Shown: one piece after another, positions 34,986-45,701 of the stretch
How the letters are laid out: every line of letters starts with the position of its first letter
How positions within the stretch are numbered: the stretch's first letter is position 1
Source of the DNA: Ampelocalamus luodianensis
Taxonomy: Eukaryota > Streptophyta > Magnoliopsida > Poales > Poaceae
Direction: 5' to 3'
NCBI GenBank assembly: GCA_036346255.1
Contig: CM070618.1
Span: 63,836,256-63,900,255 of the forward strand
DNA: 64,000 nt
Notes under the pieces: generated by a model
The model's input: the letters and a program-made list of their open reading frames with translations, nothing else
Databases searched by the model: none
What the model was told of the DNA's origin: nothing
Made by a program: the position numbers and the translations under genes

Positions 34986-35322
34986 TGTAGGATCAAGGAT
35001 GACCGATTAGAGGAGTGAATAGGAGGTTATAAAAATTCTTATGCTCTAATTAACAATTTTAACAATTATGATCTTAATAAAGAAATCTGAACACAAGTTT
35101 AAATCCTATGATCAATATTTGCTAAGGCAACTTAAGATTACTAAAATAATTTTAGCAAGAATTCTACACAAGTAAGAGCTAGAAATATGAATCGAAAGCG
35201 TAAAAACAAGAAAGGAAAAAACCACAATGCAAACACTTGATGTTTTTCCCATGGTATCGAAGACTTCTTTGGTTTCACTAATCCACGTTGAGAAACTTGA
35301 GCGAATCAAGTCAGCTCCACCG
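34986..35322 (-). repeat. copia-like solo LTR, element-3' part (copy 1)
   Basis: On the plus strand it starts TGTAGGATCAAGG, which read on the minus strand is an LTR end with CTATTCACTCCTCT and GATCCTACA. The LTR is interrupted at 35323 by E2. The remainder of the same LTR is found after the second E2 copy (60799-61797). Confidence 0.6.
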
Positions 35323-38300
35323 TGTCACACCCCACATTTAAAAATGGATTAATATGTATTCAATAGCATGCATTATCAAATTCAAATCATTTCATAATCT
35401 ATTGCACTTGGAAAATCTGTTAAAAACATGAAATTACCCTTCAAAATTTGAATTTCAATTCAAATCAGTAATAAAAGTTGTGATCATCATCCGGAACCAA
35501 TATATTTAAATACTACATTAATTATCATGAATAAATATAATTTTCCAAAATTTTGGAACTAGTTTAAACCAAATAAAATTCAAACCAATTTGAAATACAT
35601 ACAACAAGTTTGAATTTAAATATCACAAATTATAGCATGAACAGTGGGGTTTTATAATTTTTATGGGAACTATATCATCCCAGGAACCCCACAAATTATT
35701 TCATGATTTTATGAAATTTATTTCTATTTATAAAGCTCTGGTCAAAGTAGTAAATCTAAATTAATTCTTAGTCAAACTCAACCTAGCAGCTATGCTGTTC
35801 CTCGGACTCGAGTCAGGCTCGACCACATGACTCGGCCAAACCACCTAAGCGTGCCGTCACATGCAGCCGTTAGATCCTCATCCGATGGTCGGATCTAGCC
35901 AACACTGTCGACCGTCCAGATGCCACCACCAATATCATCGCAGATCACGATCTAACGGACTCAAATCGACCACGTGGCGGTGCATCACCTCGCGCTCTGA
36001 GTCGGTGTCGTCGTGGGCCCGCGACAGGCCTTTCTTCTTCCTCGGTGTGGCGGCGCGCGAGCTCCTCGCCACGCGGTCGCTCATACTGAGCCACCATCAC
36101 CTCACGCGCCCGTTGGCCTATCCAGAGCTCCCCTCGCACACGCATCCACCCCAACGTCTCTCGGTTTTAACACCCTCGCAGCCCTCCTTCTCCCTCACTT
36201 CTCCTCGGTTGTGGAGGAGAGGAGGCTGTAAGCTCTCTGCTGGGGTAAGTCACCTCGCGTGATTCCTTACGGTTCTAGTTTCCATCCCATCTCCATTTTT
36301 GCTTATGCGAACTCCTCTCCTTGTTTGTAACCACGGTTCATCTTCGTGCTCGACTCACGGCGGCGCACCACCGCGGACACCCGTGCGTTCTTCGTGTCGG
36401 AGGTATTTTCCTCAACCAGTAGCGTCACCTTGCGTGCTTTCGCTCACTAATGAAACCCTCAACTTATTTGAGGTTGCGGCAAGACCTTCTTTGGATTGAG
36501 GATTGCACCATTTAGGTCGTGCACAACCTTTCCTCTCCACTTCACTTTGGTAAGCCATCCTTGATTCCTTGCTCTTATGGCTTGACCTTGAGTTCTGGAG
36601 CTGATCCAAGCACTCACTAGTCTTGGTTTTGCTCGGGATTGTCTCTCTCGCAAAGCCGCATCGCGCCAACCTTCTTCTCGGCTCAGCCGAGTCTCCTGCC
36701 GCTCAGAACCTCCCCAAGCCCTCTCTAGCTGCGGTAACTCCCTAGGCCCTTAGATAGCATAAGCAACGCTTGTTTGCGGCTGCGGGCGGCGTGTTGCCAT
36801 TTACGTTTTCTTGTATAGCTCACGCGCCCAACTCGGCTAGCGCGGTGCAGATCCACCTCGAGCACTCTAACCACCACCCTTAGCGCGCTTGCTATTGCGC
36901 GACTATTCTTGCCCTTGGTGGCGCCGCGTGAACCGCCGCTCGGCAAGCCGTAGGGCAAGCACGAGCAACGTCATTTGTTGTCGGTCGTCCGGCAAGAAAT
37001 CTTGTATGCGCGGCAATTAAAGTCAATAACGTGGTTAAGTCTTTGGGATTAAGTGTTAATCTGTAAACACATGTGGGGCCTCATTTAGAAAGCGGTTGGG
37101 ATAAATAGAGGTTTGTAGAGTATGACATGTGGGCCATCACGACCATAAGTGGATCGCGTAAATTCTGATGCGTTTTCATTAAGTAAGCGTATCCGAACAT
37201 GCTTAGAATGGTTTCGTTTAGAGTTTTGAAGAAGCGTATCGAGAATCGCCTTGAGTGTTGCGGTAGGGGCAAGTCGTGGCCAGGTCAATGATGTTGCCCA
37301 GTCCCGCAAGTCAGTGGCTTTGGCTGGGAAGCGCTCGGTAAGAAAAGTAGTAAATACTTTAGTAAATTCGAAATCAGTATATTTGTACACTGAAAATTGA
37401 TAATAACTTTAGAAATGCATAACTATTTCATCTCAACTCCAAGTTTAGCGAAACCACTTCTGGAAATTTACATTTTTGATAGACTTAATATGAAAAATAG
37501 TTTCAAACGTGTCTCTGTAGCAGAGGGCTTTAATTGGGAATACATTCATTAAAATCATTATCTTTACAATCGAAAATGGGCAGAAATCCTTAAAAATGCA
37601 TAAGTAAATATTGGAGCATCCAAAAACAATGAAACCAACTCTGGTAATTTTTATTTTCAGTATATTCATTTCTAAAAATGGTTTCCCTGTTGCCTCTGTC
37701 ACAGAGAATGCGTTTTAGCAAAATATATCTTTAACTCTATTATTGTTACACTATAAAAGGCTGATAACTTTGAAATTACATAACTAAATCATAAGAACTC
37801 CAAATGGGACAAACTCAACTATTCTGGGCTTGTATTAATGTTACCTGTTTACCTATGTAATCCTTTACTCCACCACTGCCCTACAAATTTTCACTTCATA
37901 ATTAAATTACTCAAGCGGGCATATCAGACACTGAAATTCAAATGGCATAACTTCCAATTCATAACTCCAAATGGAATAATTCTTTTACCTAAATTCATCT
38001 AAAATCATGACCTAACTACTGTAGAAAAATCATGCATGTTTGAGCATTTTGATTTTTGAGTTGTTTTCTCGGTATTTATTGGATGTTATAATTATATAGA
38101 TCGAGCATATTGATATCGACACTTACGCATTGAGTGAGCAGCTACTGTACCAGCAAGGCAAGCATCATTTGAACTTTCTTTTGCATCATATTTGATCCAG
38201 TTTTGGTTAAGATAGTGCAATGATAATTGCTTGCATGCTATTTTGATTATGTCAATATTTTTGTGATGTGTAGTATAGTTATGTCCTATGCTTGAGGTTA

Positions 38301-39967
38301 ATCTTGAATTATGCCAACTCCTATATGCTTAAGATAGGATGTGTGAATTATGGGTTATAAATTGCTTAGCCATGCAAGTCTAGATACGGTAGTTCGATCG
38401 TCAGAATAACAGCGGTTTTGGGATACACATAACTCTTACTTTATGTTTTTACTTGGATCTTTGTAGCTGTTTTATGAGTTAAACTTTGTCATTTTAAATG
38501 AGATTTGGTCGGACAAGTGTTGGTTAGTGATGGTGCTTTGTGCACGAGCATTGGGTAAGTGGAAGGACTTATGCGGACAATTGAGGACCGAACTTTGGGT
38601 ACCTCTTTGTTCAAGCAACACTCGTCTTTGCCACTGCGGTGTATGGGTGCCGTATGGTTAAGTAGGGGAGGTTTCATTGTGTTAAGTCCTTGGTGGTGTA
38701 AGGGGCATAGCGGCAGTGAAATCCTATGTTCTTTGAGGGCGATGTAATCCCTTTATAGTGTGCAAGGAGCACCAATTCTTTTGTTTTGATTGCATCGGTA
38801 TTTCCAATATAACTTGTGAGCCCCTAGCAAGTGCTATCCGATGCTTGTACTAGGCAAGGAACCATCTGCAAGGGGACTTAGCTCAATAGGGCTTTCTTGC
38901 TGAAAATGATTGTATCTTGATTTACAGTAGGCATACCATAGGAAGTGTGCTATTTGAGGCCTCTGGAGGCTACGGGCTAATCAAGTCGTGTGGGTAAAGT
39001 AGTACACCCCTGCGGGGTATTAATCTATTCGAATAGCCGTGTCACGGTTATGGACGACAGCTTGAAATTTGTGTTGCTTATTGTTAGACTTTCAATTAAA
39101 ATTGTGGTGAAACTTGGGATTCGTCATGAGCAGGATGTTCATGTGTTTAGTACATCAAGGTGGGCTGCCACTTTGGTCTTTGTATGATTCAATTGTTTAT
39201 TCTTGAAATGCTTTACTACATGTTTTACTTCTACTTCAAATCTGATTTTAAATGGGCACATAAAAACCATTATGTGTAGGATGTTAATTGTTGCGTTTTT
39301 AGCAAAACTAAACCAATATGAGCCATCCTTTGAATGACCCTTATGCATAACTATTTTTATTTGTGTAAGACTTGCAGTACACTTGTACTCGACGGATGTT
39401 TCTGGCCTTTTCCGGTGAGGAAGAGTTTGAGTCGATGATCTTGTTAGTGTTGACTTGGGTGACACTAACGAGTAGTGTGCTATCATTTAACTCCCGATCG
39501 GTTGCGATGGGTGATGGGCATACCACTCACTGGTCTTTTGCTTTATTTATTTACTTCATTGCTACTTGATACTTTACTTTGAATTTGGCGGTCAGTGCGT
39601 ATGTAATAAGTTGTAGACTTTAACTATTATGCGGTATGTCTTTTATCTCTTGTTGTATCGTTGTATGGATGTAATCAACGTTGGATGAGAGTATGAGTAT
39701 ATTGATGCGTTGATCTTGGGAGCCAATATACATCATACTCGTTGTTGATGAATCCCATTTGACTCACCAAGGGTAGTGCTTGAATCGAGGAGAATCGACA
39801 ATCATGTAGCTCGCAAAGGAAGCGTAGCGTATGATCGTTGAGGCTCGGTGTTAACTAAGCCTCCCACTTGGATAGAGTTAAATTGGAATTCATTCTAGGA
39901 GACCCGTAATTATGTCCTAAGACCTTGTCTAATCTCGGTCTTATGGAGATAATTCTGGGAGTCTGAC
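35323..39967 (+). repeat. E2 5' LTR, first copy
   Basis: It aligns with 45702-49382 and 50840-55412. AT-rich parts (for example 35335-35720 and 37780-38110) are nearly identical among the three. GC-rich parts (35800-37000) differ by many small indels. A GTAAGT donor-like site after a GC-rich exon-like block (about 36245) is kept in all three copies. The 3' boundary is set by the primer-binding site and is good to about 5 bp. Confidence 0.88.
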
Positions 39968-39983
39968 GTTAATATCGAGCCAT
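39968..39983 (+). other. E2 primer-binding site, first copy
   Basis: GTTAATATCGAGCCATC here, and GTTAGTATCGAGCCATC in the second copy (about 55413), correspond to the initiator-tRNA-Met site TGGTATCAGAGC with small changes. The same TATCGAGCCAT string is seen in the E1 site. Confidence 0.65.
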
Positions 39984-40170
39984 CTTGTTGTAGGTTAGAG
40001 GTATGCTGGCGTTAGAGTTAGTGAGCCTTACAGGTCAAAATATTTTGGAATTATCAAATTACCTTGAAAGTTTAAGTTAAGAATATCTTTTATTCCTTAT
40101 CCATCTTAGTATCTTTCCTCTCTGATCTGTTTTGGTTTATGAAACTAACACCTTGCCTTCTTGCCTTTAG

Positions 40171-40742
40171 ATGAACCCTCGATTCCTTGTCAGGAAACTC
40201 AAGGTGAAGGGTGGATGGGTACCGGCGTTGCTCTGAGACATGATGTGGAGGCGAACTTCACATATCAGCCACTTATTCCATCTACCGCCGTGATGAGGAC
40301 CAGGAATGGAGGTTTATGGCGATGATAGATATCATTGCTAGACAAGTCACGGGAGCATACCTTACGCTTCGGTAGCGGTATACGAGGCCATGGCGTTACA
40401 AGAAGTAGCTTTGGTGGCCATGAGTCGTCTTAGCTATGACTTTGTGAGTTAGCCCGGCCCCGTATGATCACTTTCGTCGCGCGCGCTAAGGCGTAAACTC
40501 ATGTGCTAGGATCCAATTTGGGAGGACCCCAAGTCGAGGCGATTGGCGAGATTGGTCACGTAATGGACCAAATGCATCATTGTATGGTGCATGAGTTGTG
40601 GGAAGCGACAGCGTCTCATTGGCTTCGAGAGAGCTTAAGGCTCATGCATGACATGAGGCTCATTCATCCTAGTGTGCTATATGGCACTAATATGATCTCC
40701 CTTATCTTTACTGCACCGCAAAATGTCGCCTACCCGTGGTAG
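40171..40742 (+). CDS. E2 leader ORF upstream of gag, unknown function (copy 1)
   Basis: An ATG directly follows a splice-acceptor-like TTCTTGCCTTTAG. The reading, with a few frame breaks, covers about 190 codons: MNPRFLV, then WRFMAMIDIIARQ, ASVAVYEAMALQEVALVAM, MDQMHHCMVHELWE and SVLYGTNMISLIFTAP, ending NVAYPW and a stop. The second E2 copy (55618-56181) encodes the same segments. I recognise no domain. It is absent from E1, whose internal region is about 1 kb shorter at just this place. It could be a spliced or separately translated accessory protein, or a decayed captured gene. Confidence 0.5.
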
Positions 40743-41150
40743 AAGGTCATAATTACGCCATAGGATCACCCTTGCGTCTTCTAATCTAGGGGACCACGAT
40801 GATCTTTGGATCACAGGGCACATCTTACGGGCAATTTCGGTGAACTTTGGCCGGAATAATGTCTAAATTTGTTAGAGCGAGGAGCTCTATGTTGAGCTTG
40901 TATCCTTGGGTTTATGTAATAGGGTAGTAGATGTCGAACCGTTATGTTTCATTTGCAAAAACTACTATTTGATTTGTAATCTTAAAGCTGCGGGCGCTTA
41001 TGTCTGATGTTGTACCAATTCGGTTTTATGTAAGCAATGTTTGGTGTTCCATTTGATGTTACATTTTCTTGCTTTTGATATTGATTGTGCATGTACGGCC
41101 AAGTAATGGCTTTTGTCTTAAGTTACTAACCATCCTTGTCCAACACGGGA
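40743..41150. other. Spacer between E2 leader ORF and gag
   Basis: Non-coding, moderately AT-rich sequence with no recognisable motif. It is present in both E2 copies. Confidence 0.5.
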
Positions 41151-42240
41151 TGGCGGGACCGATTCTGCGATCGGGAGCCTGCGCGCGAGGCTCCCCATCC
41201 CCATCTAGGGCACGCGTCTAGCACCTCGGCGATTTCTCGATCGGGGCGGTCATCCCAGGCCGTGCGGGCATGGTGAGCCCTCTCGCGGCCGTCCCAGCGG
41301 GGTGGGCACGAGAGTGCTCCTCCGCGCCATCCATGGTCGAGTTTATGATGATGATCGGCGCAACCGGATGGACGGACCGGATGCTTGAGGCGATCGTGCG
41401 CAACACCGCTCGGCTCCGTTCGGCGGGAGGGCTGCCCGCCGGCGTCGGAGGTCTCGGCGAGTTCAGCGGACCAACCCTCCGACATTTGCGGCGGCAGGAC
41501 CCGATGGAGCGGAGGCTGCTGCACAACATTGAGAAGAAGCTGAACATTGCGCGGTGCCGGAGTTGAGAGGTCTTGTTACGCGGCTGCTCGGTTGGCGGTG
41601 CGGCAGCGCGTGGTGGGAGCGATTATTCCGCCATGCAGCCGCGAGTCACGTCCCGACTTGGGGCGAGTTGAGGCAGCGTTCGGAGGCCCATATACGGAGA
41701 AGTCTTGCTTATCAAGCGGCGGCGGTTCCTGCCACGAGGCGGGGGCGGCGGACGTCGCGAGTACTGCATGACTTCAACTACTTGGCGGTATGCTCGGACG
41801 GCGTCTCGCGACGCTGCGTCGCGGAGCGAGTTCTTCCATGAAATTTGTCGGAGGAGTTGCGGCTTGTCTTAGCGCACATGATTTGAGTTTCCGGCATCAC
41901 GGTCAACAAGGCGATAGTGGTGGAGCATGAGAGCATGACGGTGGATGAGTCGAGAAGAGGAGGAAGGCCTTCGACGGCGATGGCGGTGGTAGTTTCCCGA
42001 GCCACGCCGGGACTACCTCGGGCACCTCGTGCCCGGCCGGCAACCGTCGAGGTCTCTGTGGCACCTCCCGACCTTCTCACGGCGGCTTTCAGCGGCCAGC
42101 GAGGCGAAGACCACGAGCCGGCGGGGCATACAAGCGGCGTCATGCATTTCCACTCGGCGTCGGGCCACTATGCTGCGTGCCTCGCCAGCGGCGAGGATGC
42201 CGGGCGTACTACTGCTCCGGCACCCATTTGACTCGGTGAG
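41151..42240 (+). pseudogene. E2 gag, first copy
   Basis: Broken frames include NIEKKLNIARC, LVTRLLGWRCGSAWWERLFRH, DFNYLAVCSDGVSRR and VNKAIVVEHESM, the order of the plant retrotransposon gag domain. A degenerate zinc knuckle (GHYAACLASGE) follows at about 42165-42200. The GC-rich composition contrasts with the AT-rich LTR ends. Confidence 0.75.
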
Positions 42241-42329
42241 ACACGCCACCACCACGAGCGCACCTCCACCCGGCATGCGTGGTCGCGTCAACCACGTCTC
42301 GGCGGAAGAAGCGGCAAGCGCTTTGGCGT

Positions 42330-42640
42330 CGTGCTAGGTACACTACTTGTTAATTCATGTCTGCATCCGTTCTATTTGATTACGGAGCATCTCATTCCTT
42401 TATTAAGCAGTATGCTGAAATTAACCAATTTAAGATACGCCTACTGCACCACCTTATCATATTCGGTCCCGGTCGGTTTTCTGGCCGATCAAGTGCGCAG
42501 GGGCGTAAAGATTGAAATACAAAATGTTAGCTTTTGCCAAACTTAATAGTGATAAGTTACGTAGGCATCGATATTATCTTAGGGATGGATTGGTTATCCA
42601 GAATCGGGAAGATTGATTGTGCCCGTGGTCTATCTCGGTG
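42330..42640 (+). pseudogene. E2 aspartic protease, first copy
   Basis: VLGTLLVNS is followed, after a frame step, by LFDYGASHSFIK (about 42372-42407), where the family active site is D-S/T-G-A. The middle residue is Tyr in this copy (codons 42378-42386) and in the second (57794-57802). The second block ILGMDWL with a following RIGKIDC-like stretch is at about 42575-42620. Confidence 0.75.
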
Positions 42641-42709
42641 ACTAGTGAGGGCGGCACCCAAGTCGTCTTTCTTTGTTGTGGGTAGTTCTCACCTATACGC
42701 TTTAGAGCG

Positions 42710-43560
42710 AGTACCTCTCTCGCTAGAGGAGGTACCAATAGTGAGTGAGTATCCGATGTGTTCCTGAAGAACTTCGGGCATGCTTTACGGCCAGAGGTAG
42801 AGTTTGTCATTGAGCTTGCACCGTCTGCGCCCATCTCAAAAGGCCGTATCGGATGCGCCCAATGAGCTAGTTGAATTAAAGAACAACAGGAGTTGCAAGA
42901 CAAGGGTTTCATCGGGCCTAGCTCCTCGCCTTGGGATGCAGGCCCTCTTTGTCAAGAAGAAAGACAGAGTCTACGGATGTGTGTTGACTACGTCAGTTGA
43001 ATGAGTCACCATCAAGAACAAGTATCGCTCCGCGGATCGATGACCTATTTGACCAGACTTAGTGGAGCTCGGTGTTCTCAAAATTGACTTGAGGTTAGGC
43101 TACCATCAGTTAAAGTTAGAGCCGAGGACATCACAGAAGACGCCTTCTCTACTCGTTCACGGTTTATGCAGTACGGTCATGTCATTTGGTTTGACCAATG
43201 CTGACCTATTTCATGAACCTCATGAATTCGGTATTCATGGAGTACTTGGATCAGTTTGTAGTGGTTTTCATCGATGATATCCTTATCTACTCTAAGTCGA
43301 TCTTGAGCACGAGCAACACTTGAGACTAGTGTTAGAAAAGCACGCCACCATCAGTTTATCGCCAAATTCAGCAAATGTGAGTTTTGGCTTGAGAGTCGAT
43401 TTCTTGGGACATATCCTATCTAAAGGCGGTGTCATTTGTTGATCCTAGTAAGTCTGAGATGTCCTTGAATGGAAGCAACCTAAGGCGTCACCGAGCATTA
43501 GTAGTTTTCTTGGACTTGCGGGGATACTACGTGGGTTCATCAAGAATTTCTCAAAAATCG
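42710..43560 (+). pseudogene. E2 reverse transcriptase, first copy
   Basis: Blocks in order are ELKxQLQELQDKGFIGPS-like, LFVKKKDR, LKIDLRLGYHQLKLEP, MSFGLTNA, and catalytic VVFIDDILIYSK (about 43260-43297). Frame breaks occur between the blocks, and the catalytic IDD is intact. Confidence 0.9.
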
Positions 43561-43900
43561 TGAAACCTATGACCCAACTTCTAAAGAAAGAAAAGAAATT
43601 TGAGTGGGCGGAGTCACGAACAAAGTTTCAAACCTGAAAGAATGCTGACGAAGCTCCGTACTTGTTACGCGGACATTCACAGAGCTGATATTTCTTGTGA
43701 TGCATCTCGCCACGGGCTCGGTTGTGTGCTTATGCAAGGCAGCCGAGTGGTGGCCTACGCATCGAGGCAATTGAGGCCCCATGAGGCCAATTATCCCACA
43801 CGACCTAGAGCTCGCGGTGTAGTTCATGCCTTGAAGATTTGGCGGCATTACCTCGCCGGTGTCGTTGCGAGATCTACCAAACCATAAGAGCCTTAAATAT
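43561..43900 (+). pseudogene. E2 RNase H, first copy
   Basis: The frame at 43600-43887 contains SCDASRHGLGCVLMQGSRVV, AYASRQLRPHEANYPT and VVHALKIWRHYLAG, a nearly complete gypsy RNase H signature. Confidence 0.88.
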
Positions 43901-44149
43901 ATTTTCACCCAAGCCGACTGAACTTGAGACAAAGAAGATGGCTTGGTTGATTAAAGATTATGATATGGGACTCCATTATCATCCGAGGAAAGCTAATGTA
44001 GTGGCAGCGCATTGACGGAAAATCTCAATGCAGCTGTTTGTCGGTAACTCCTTTTTACTGTGAGCTTATGTGCTTTGCAAAGCCTACACACAGAATAGTT
44101 GAAGAAGGTTAAGCTTGCAGCCCTCGGTGTGACTTGCACACTTGAGGAC

Positions 44150-45345
44150 CAGATTAGAAAGCTCGAGAAAAGCGATGCGAAGTGGCTAAAATTTTAGCAC
44201 TAATGAAACAAGGCAAGGCTAAATGTTTTAAGCAAGATGCACAAGGTACTCTATGGTTTGAAACCGTTTGGTGGTACCATTTGATCGCCACTTGAAGAAT
44301 TGATTCTCAAGGAAGCTCATAACTCAAAATTCTCTATCCACCGGGAGTACAAAAATGTATCAAGATTTGAAAAAGAAAGCGTGGTGGAGCCAAATGAAAC
44401 AAAGCGTTACGCGATATGTGGTAGAGTCGATCTATGTCAAAGAGTTAAATTTGAGCACTTGAAGCCAGTGGTACTCTAGATCCCTGCCCATTCCCGAGTG
44501 GAAATGGGAAGAAGTTAGCATGGATTTTATCACGGTCTTCCTAGAACTAAAGCTGGATTTGATTCTATATGGGTAGTTGTAGACCGTTTGTGAAAGTTGC
44601 TCACTTCATTCTGTCAAGACCATCTCAGTGGGGACAAGTTAGCGAAGCTTTACATTTACAAAATTGTTTGTCTCCACGGTGTTCCAAAGGTGATAGTTTC
44701 GATGAGGTCCTCAATTCACATCCTATTTACAGAATGCTTACATAAGCGATGGGGACCAGTCTATCTTTTAGCTCGCTTATCACCATAAGCGGATGGACAA
44801 GCGAGAAGGTAAACCAAGTTTTGGAAGATCTTCTTGGGCTTGCGAGTTGTCCTACGCGATAGTTGGAAAGATGTTTACCGTTTGCCAAGTTCTCATACAA
44901 CAACGACTTCAATCGAGTATTCAAATGTCACCCTTGAAGCATTGTATGGGAAGCTTGTAGAACACCTTTGAGCCCAGTCGAAGCGGGAGAGGCCATTTAT
45001 GGCCCAACCTTGGTGGAAGATCTTTGAAGAACAAGTTCGTGTCATTCGCGACGACTTAGGGCGGCTCAAGCACGTCGGAAGTCATCTGCCGGCCGTCGTC
45101 GTCGCGAGTTGAGTTTCGATGTGGGCGATCATGTATACCTTAAAGTCTCTCCCATGAAAGGAGTTCGCGTTTCCAAATCAAAGGTAAATTAGCACCTCGC
45201 TATATTGGACCTTTCATTATTCTAGCTAAGGTGGGATCGTGGCATACGGTTGGAGTTGCCACCATCACTTTGAGCGTGCATGGCGTCTTCCATGTCTCCC
45301 AACTCAAGAAATGTCTTGAGTCCCAGCGAAGTAACCGAGTTGGAT
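44150..45345 (+). pseudogene. E2 integrase, first copy
   Basis: WEEVSMDFI, VVVDRL (first catalytic Asp, about 44572-44592), IVCLHGVPKVIVS, and HKRWGPVYLLA occur in the expected order, with stops and frame shifts between them. At the end, HGVFHVSQLKKCL (about 45280-45320) is the usual integrase C-terminal motif before the chromodomain. Confidence 0.82.
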
Positions 45346-45545
45346 AAACTCGACTTGCAGCCGATCTATCTTATCAAGAGAGCCGATTAGTATCCTTGAG
45401 GAAACGAGGCGTAAGACTAGGAATCGTAACAACAAGTTACGTCAAGGTTCAATGGAGCAACCACGGAGAATGAAGCAACTTGGAGCGTGAAGGCCGGATG
45501 CGGCGGCATATCGGAACTCTTCTGCGCATGAAGTGCCTTACGTAT
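45346..45545 (+). pseudogene. E2 chromodomain, first copy
   Basis: The sequence coding for VQWSNHGENEATWERE-like residues lies at about 45446-45497, though in broken frames. This supports chromovirus (Tekay/Del) membership. The segment from about 45434 onward is missing in the second E2 copy. Confidence 0.75.
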
Positions 45546-45689
45546 CAAGAAAGGAAAGGTAAAACATATTAATGTAAATTATAACCTATCAACACTATCT
45601 TTGAAGAAATCAAGACAACGTAAATTATAACTTCTAATGAAAACTTTCTAATTCTTCTCCACCCGAGATCTCGAATTGAGATCTTTTGT

Positions 45690-45701
45690 AAGAGGGAGGT
45701 T
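45690..45701 (+). other. E2 polypurine tract, first copy
   Basis: AAGAGGGAGGTT directly precedes the TGTCA start of the 3' LTR at 45702. Confidence 0.85.

Noticed and set aside
41126..42337. Several GC-rich open frames on both strands
   Set aside because: They are shadows of the broken E2 gag; only the plus-strand blocks match gag.
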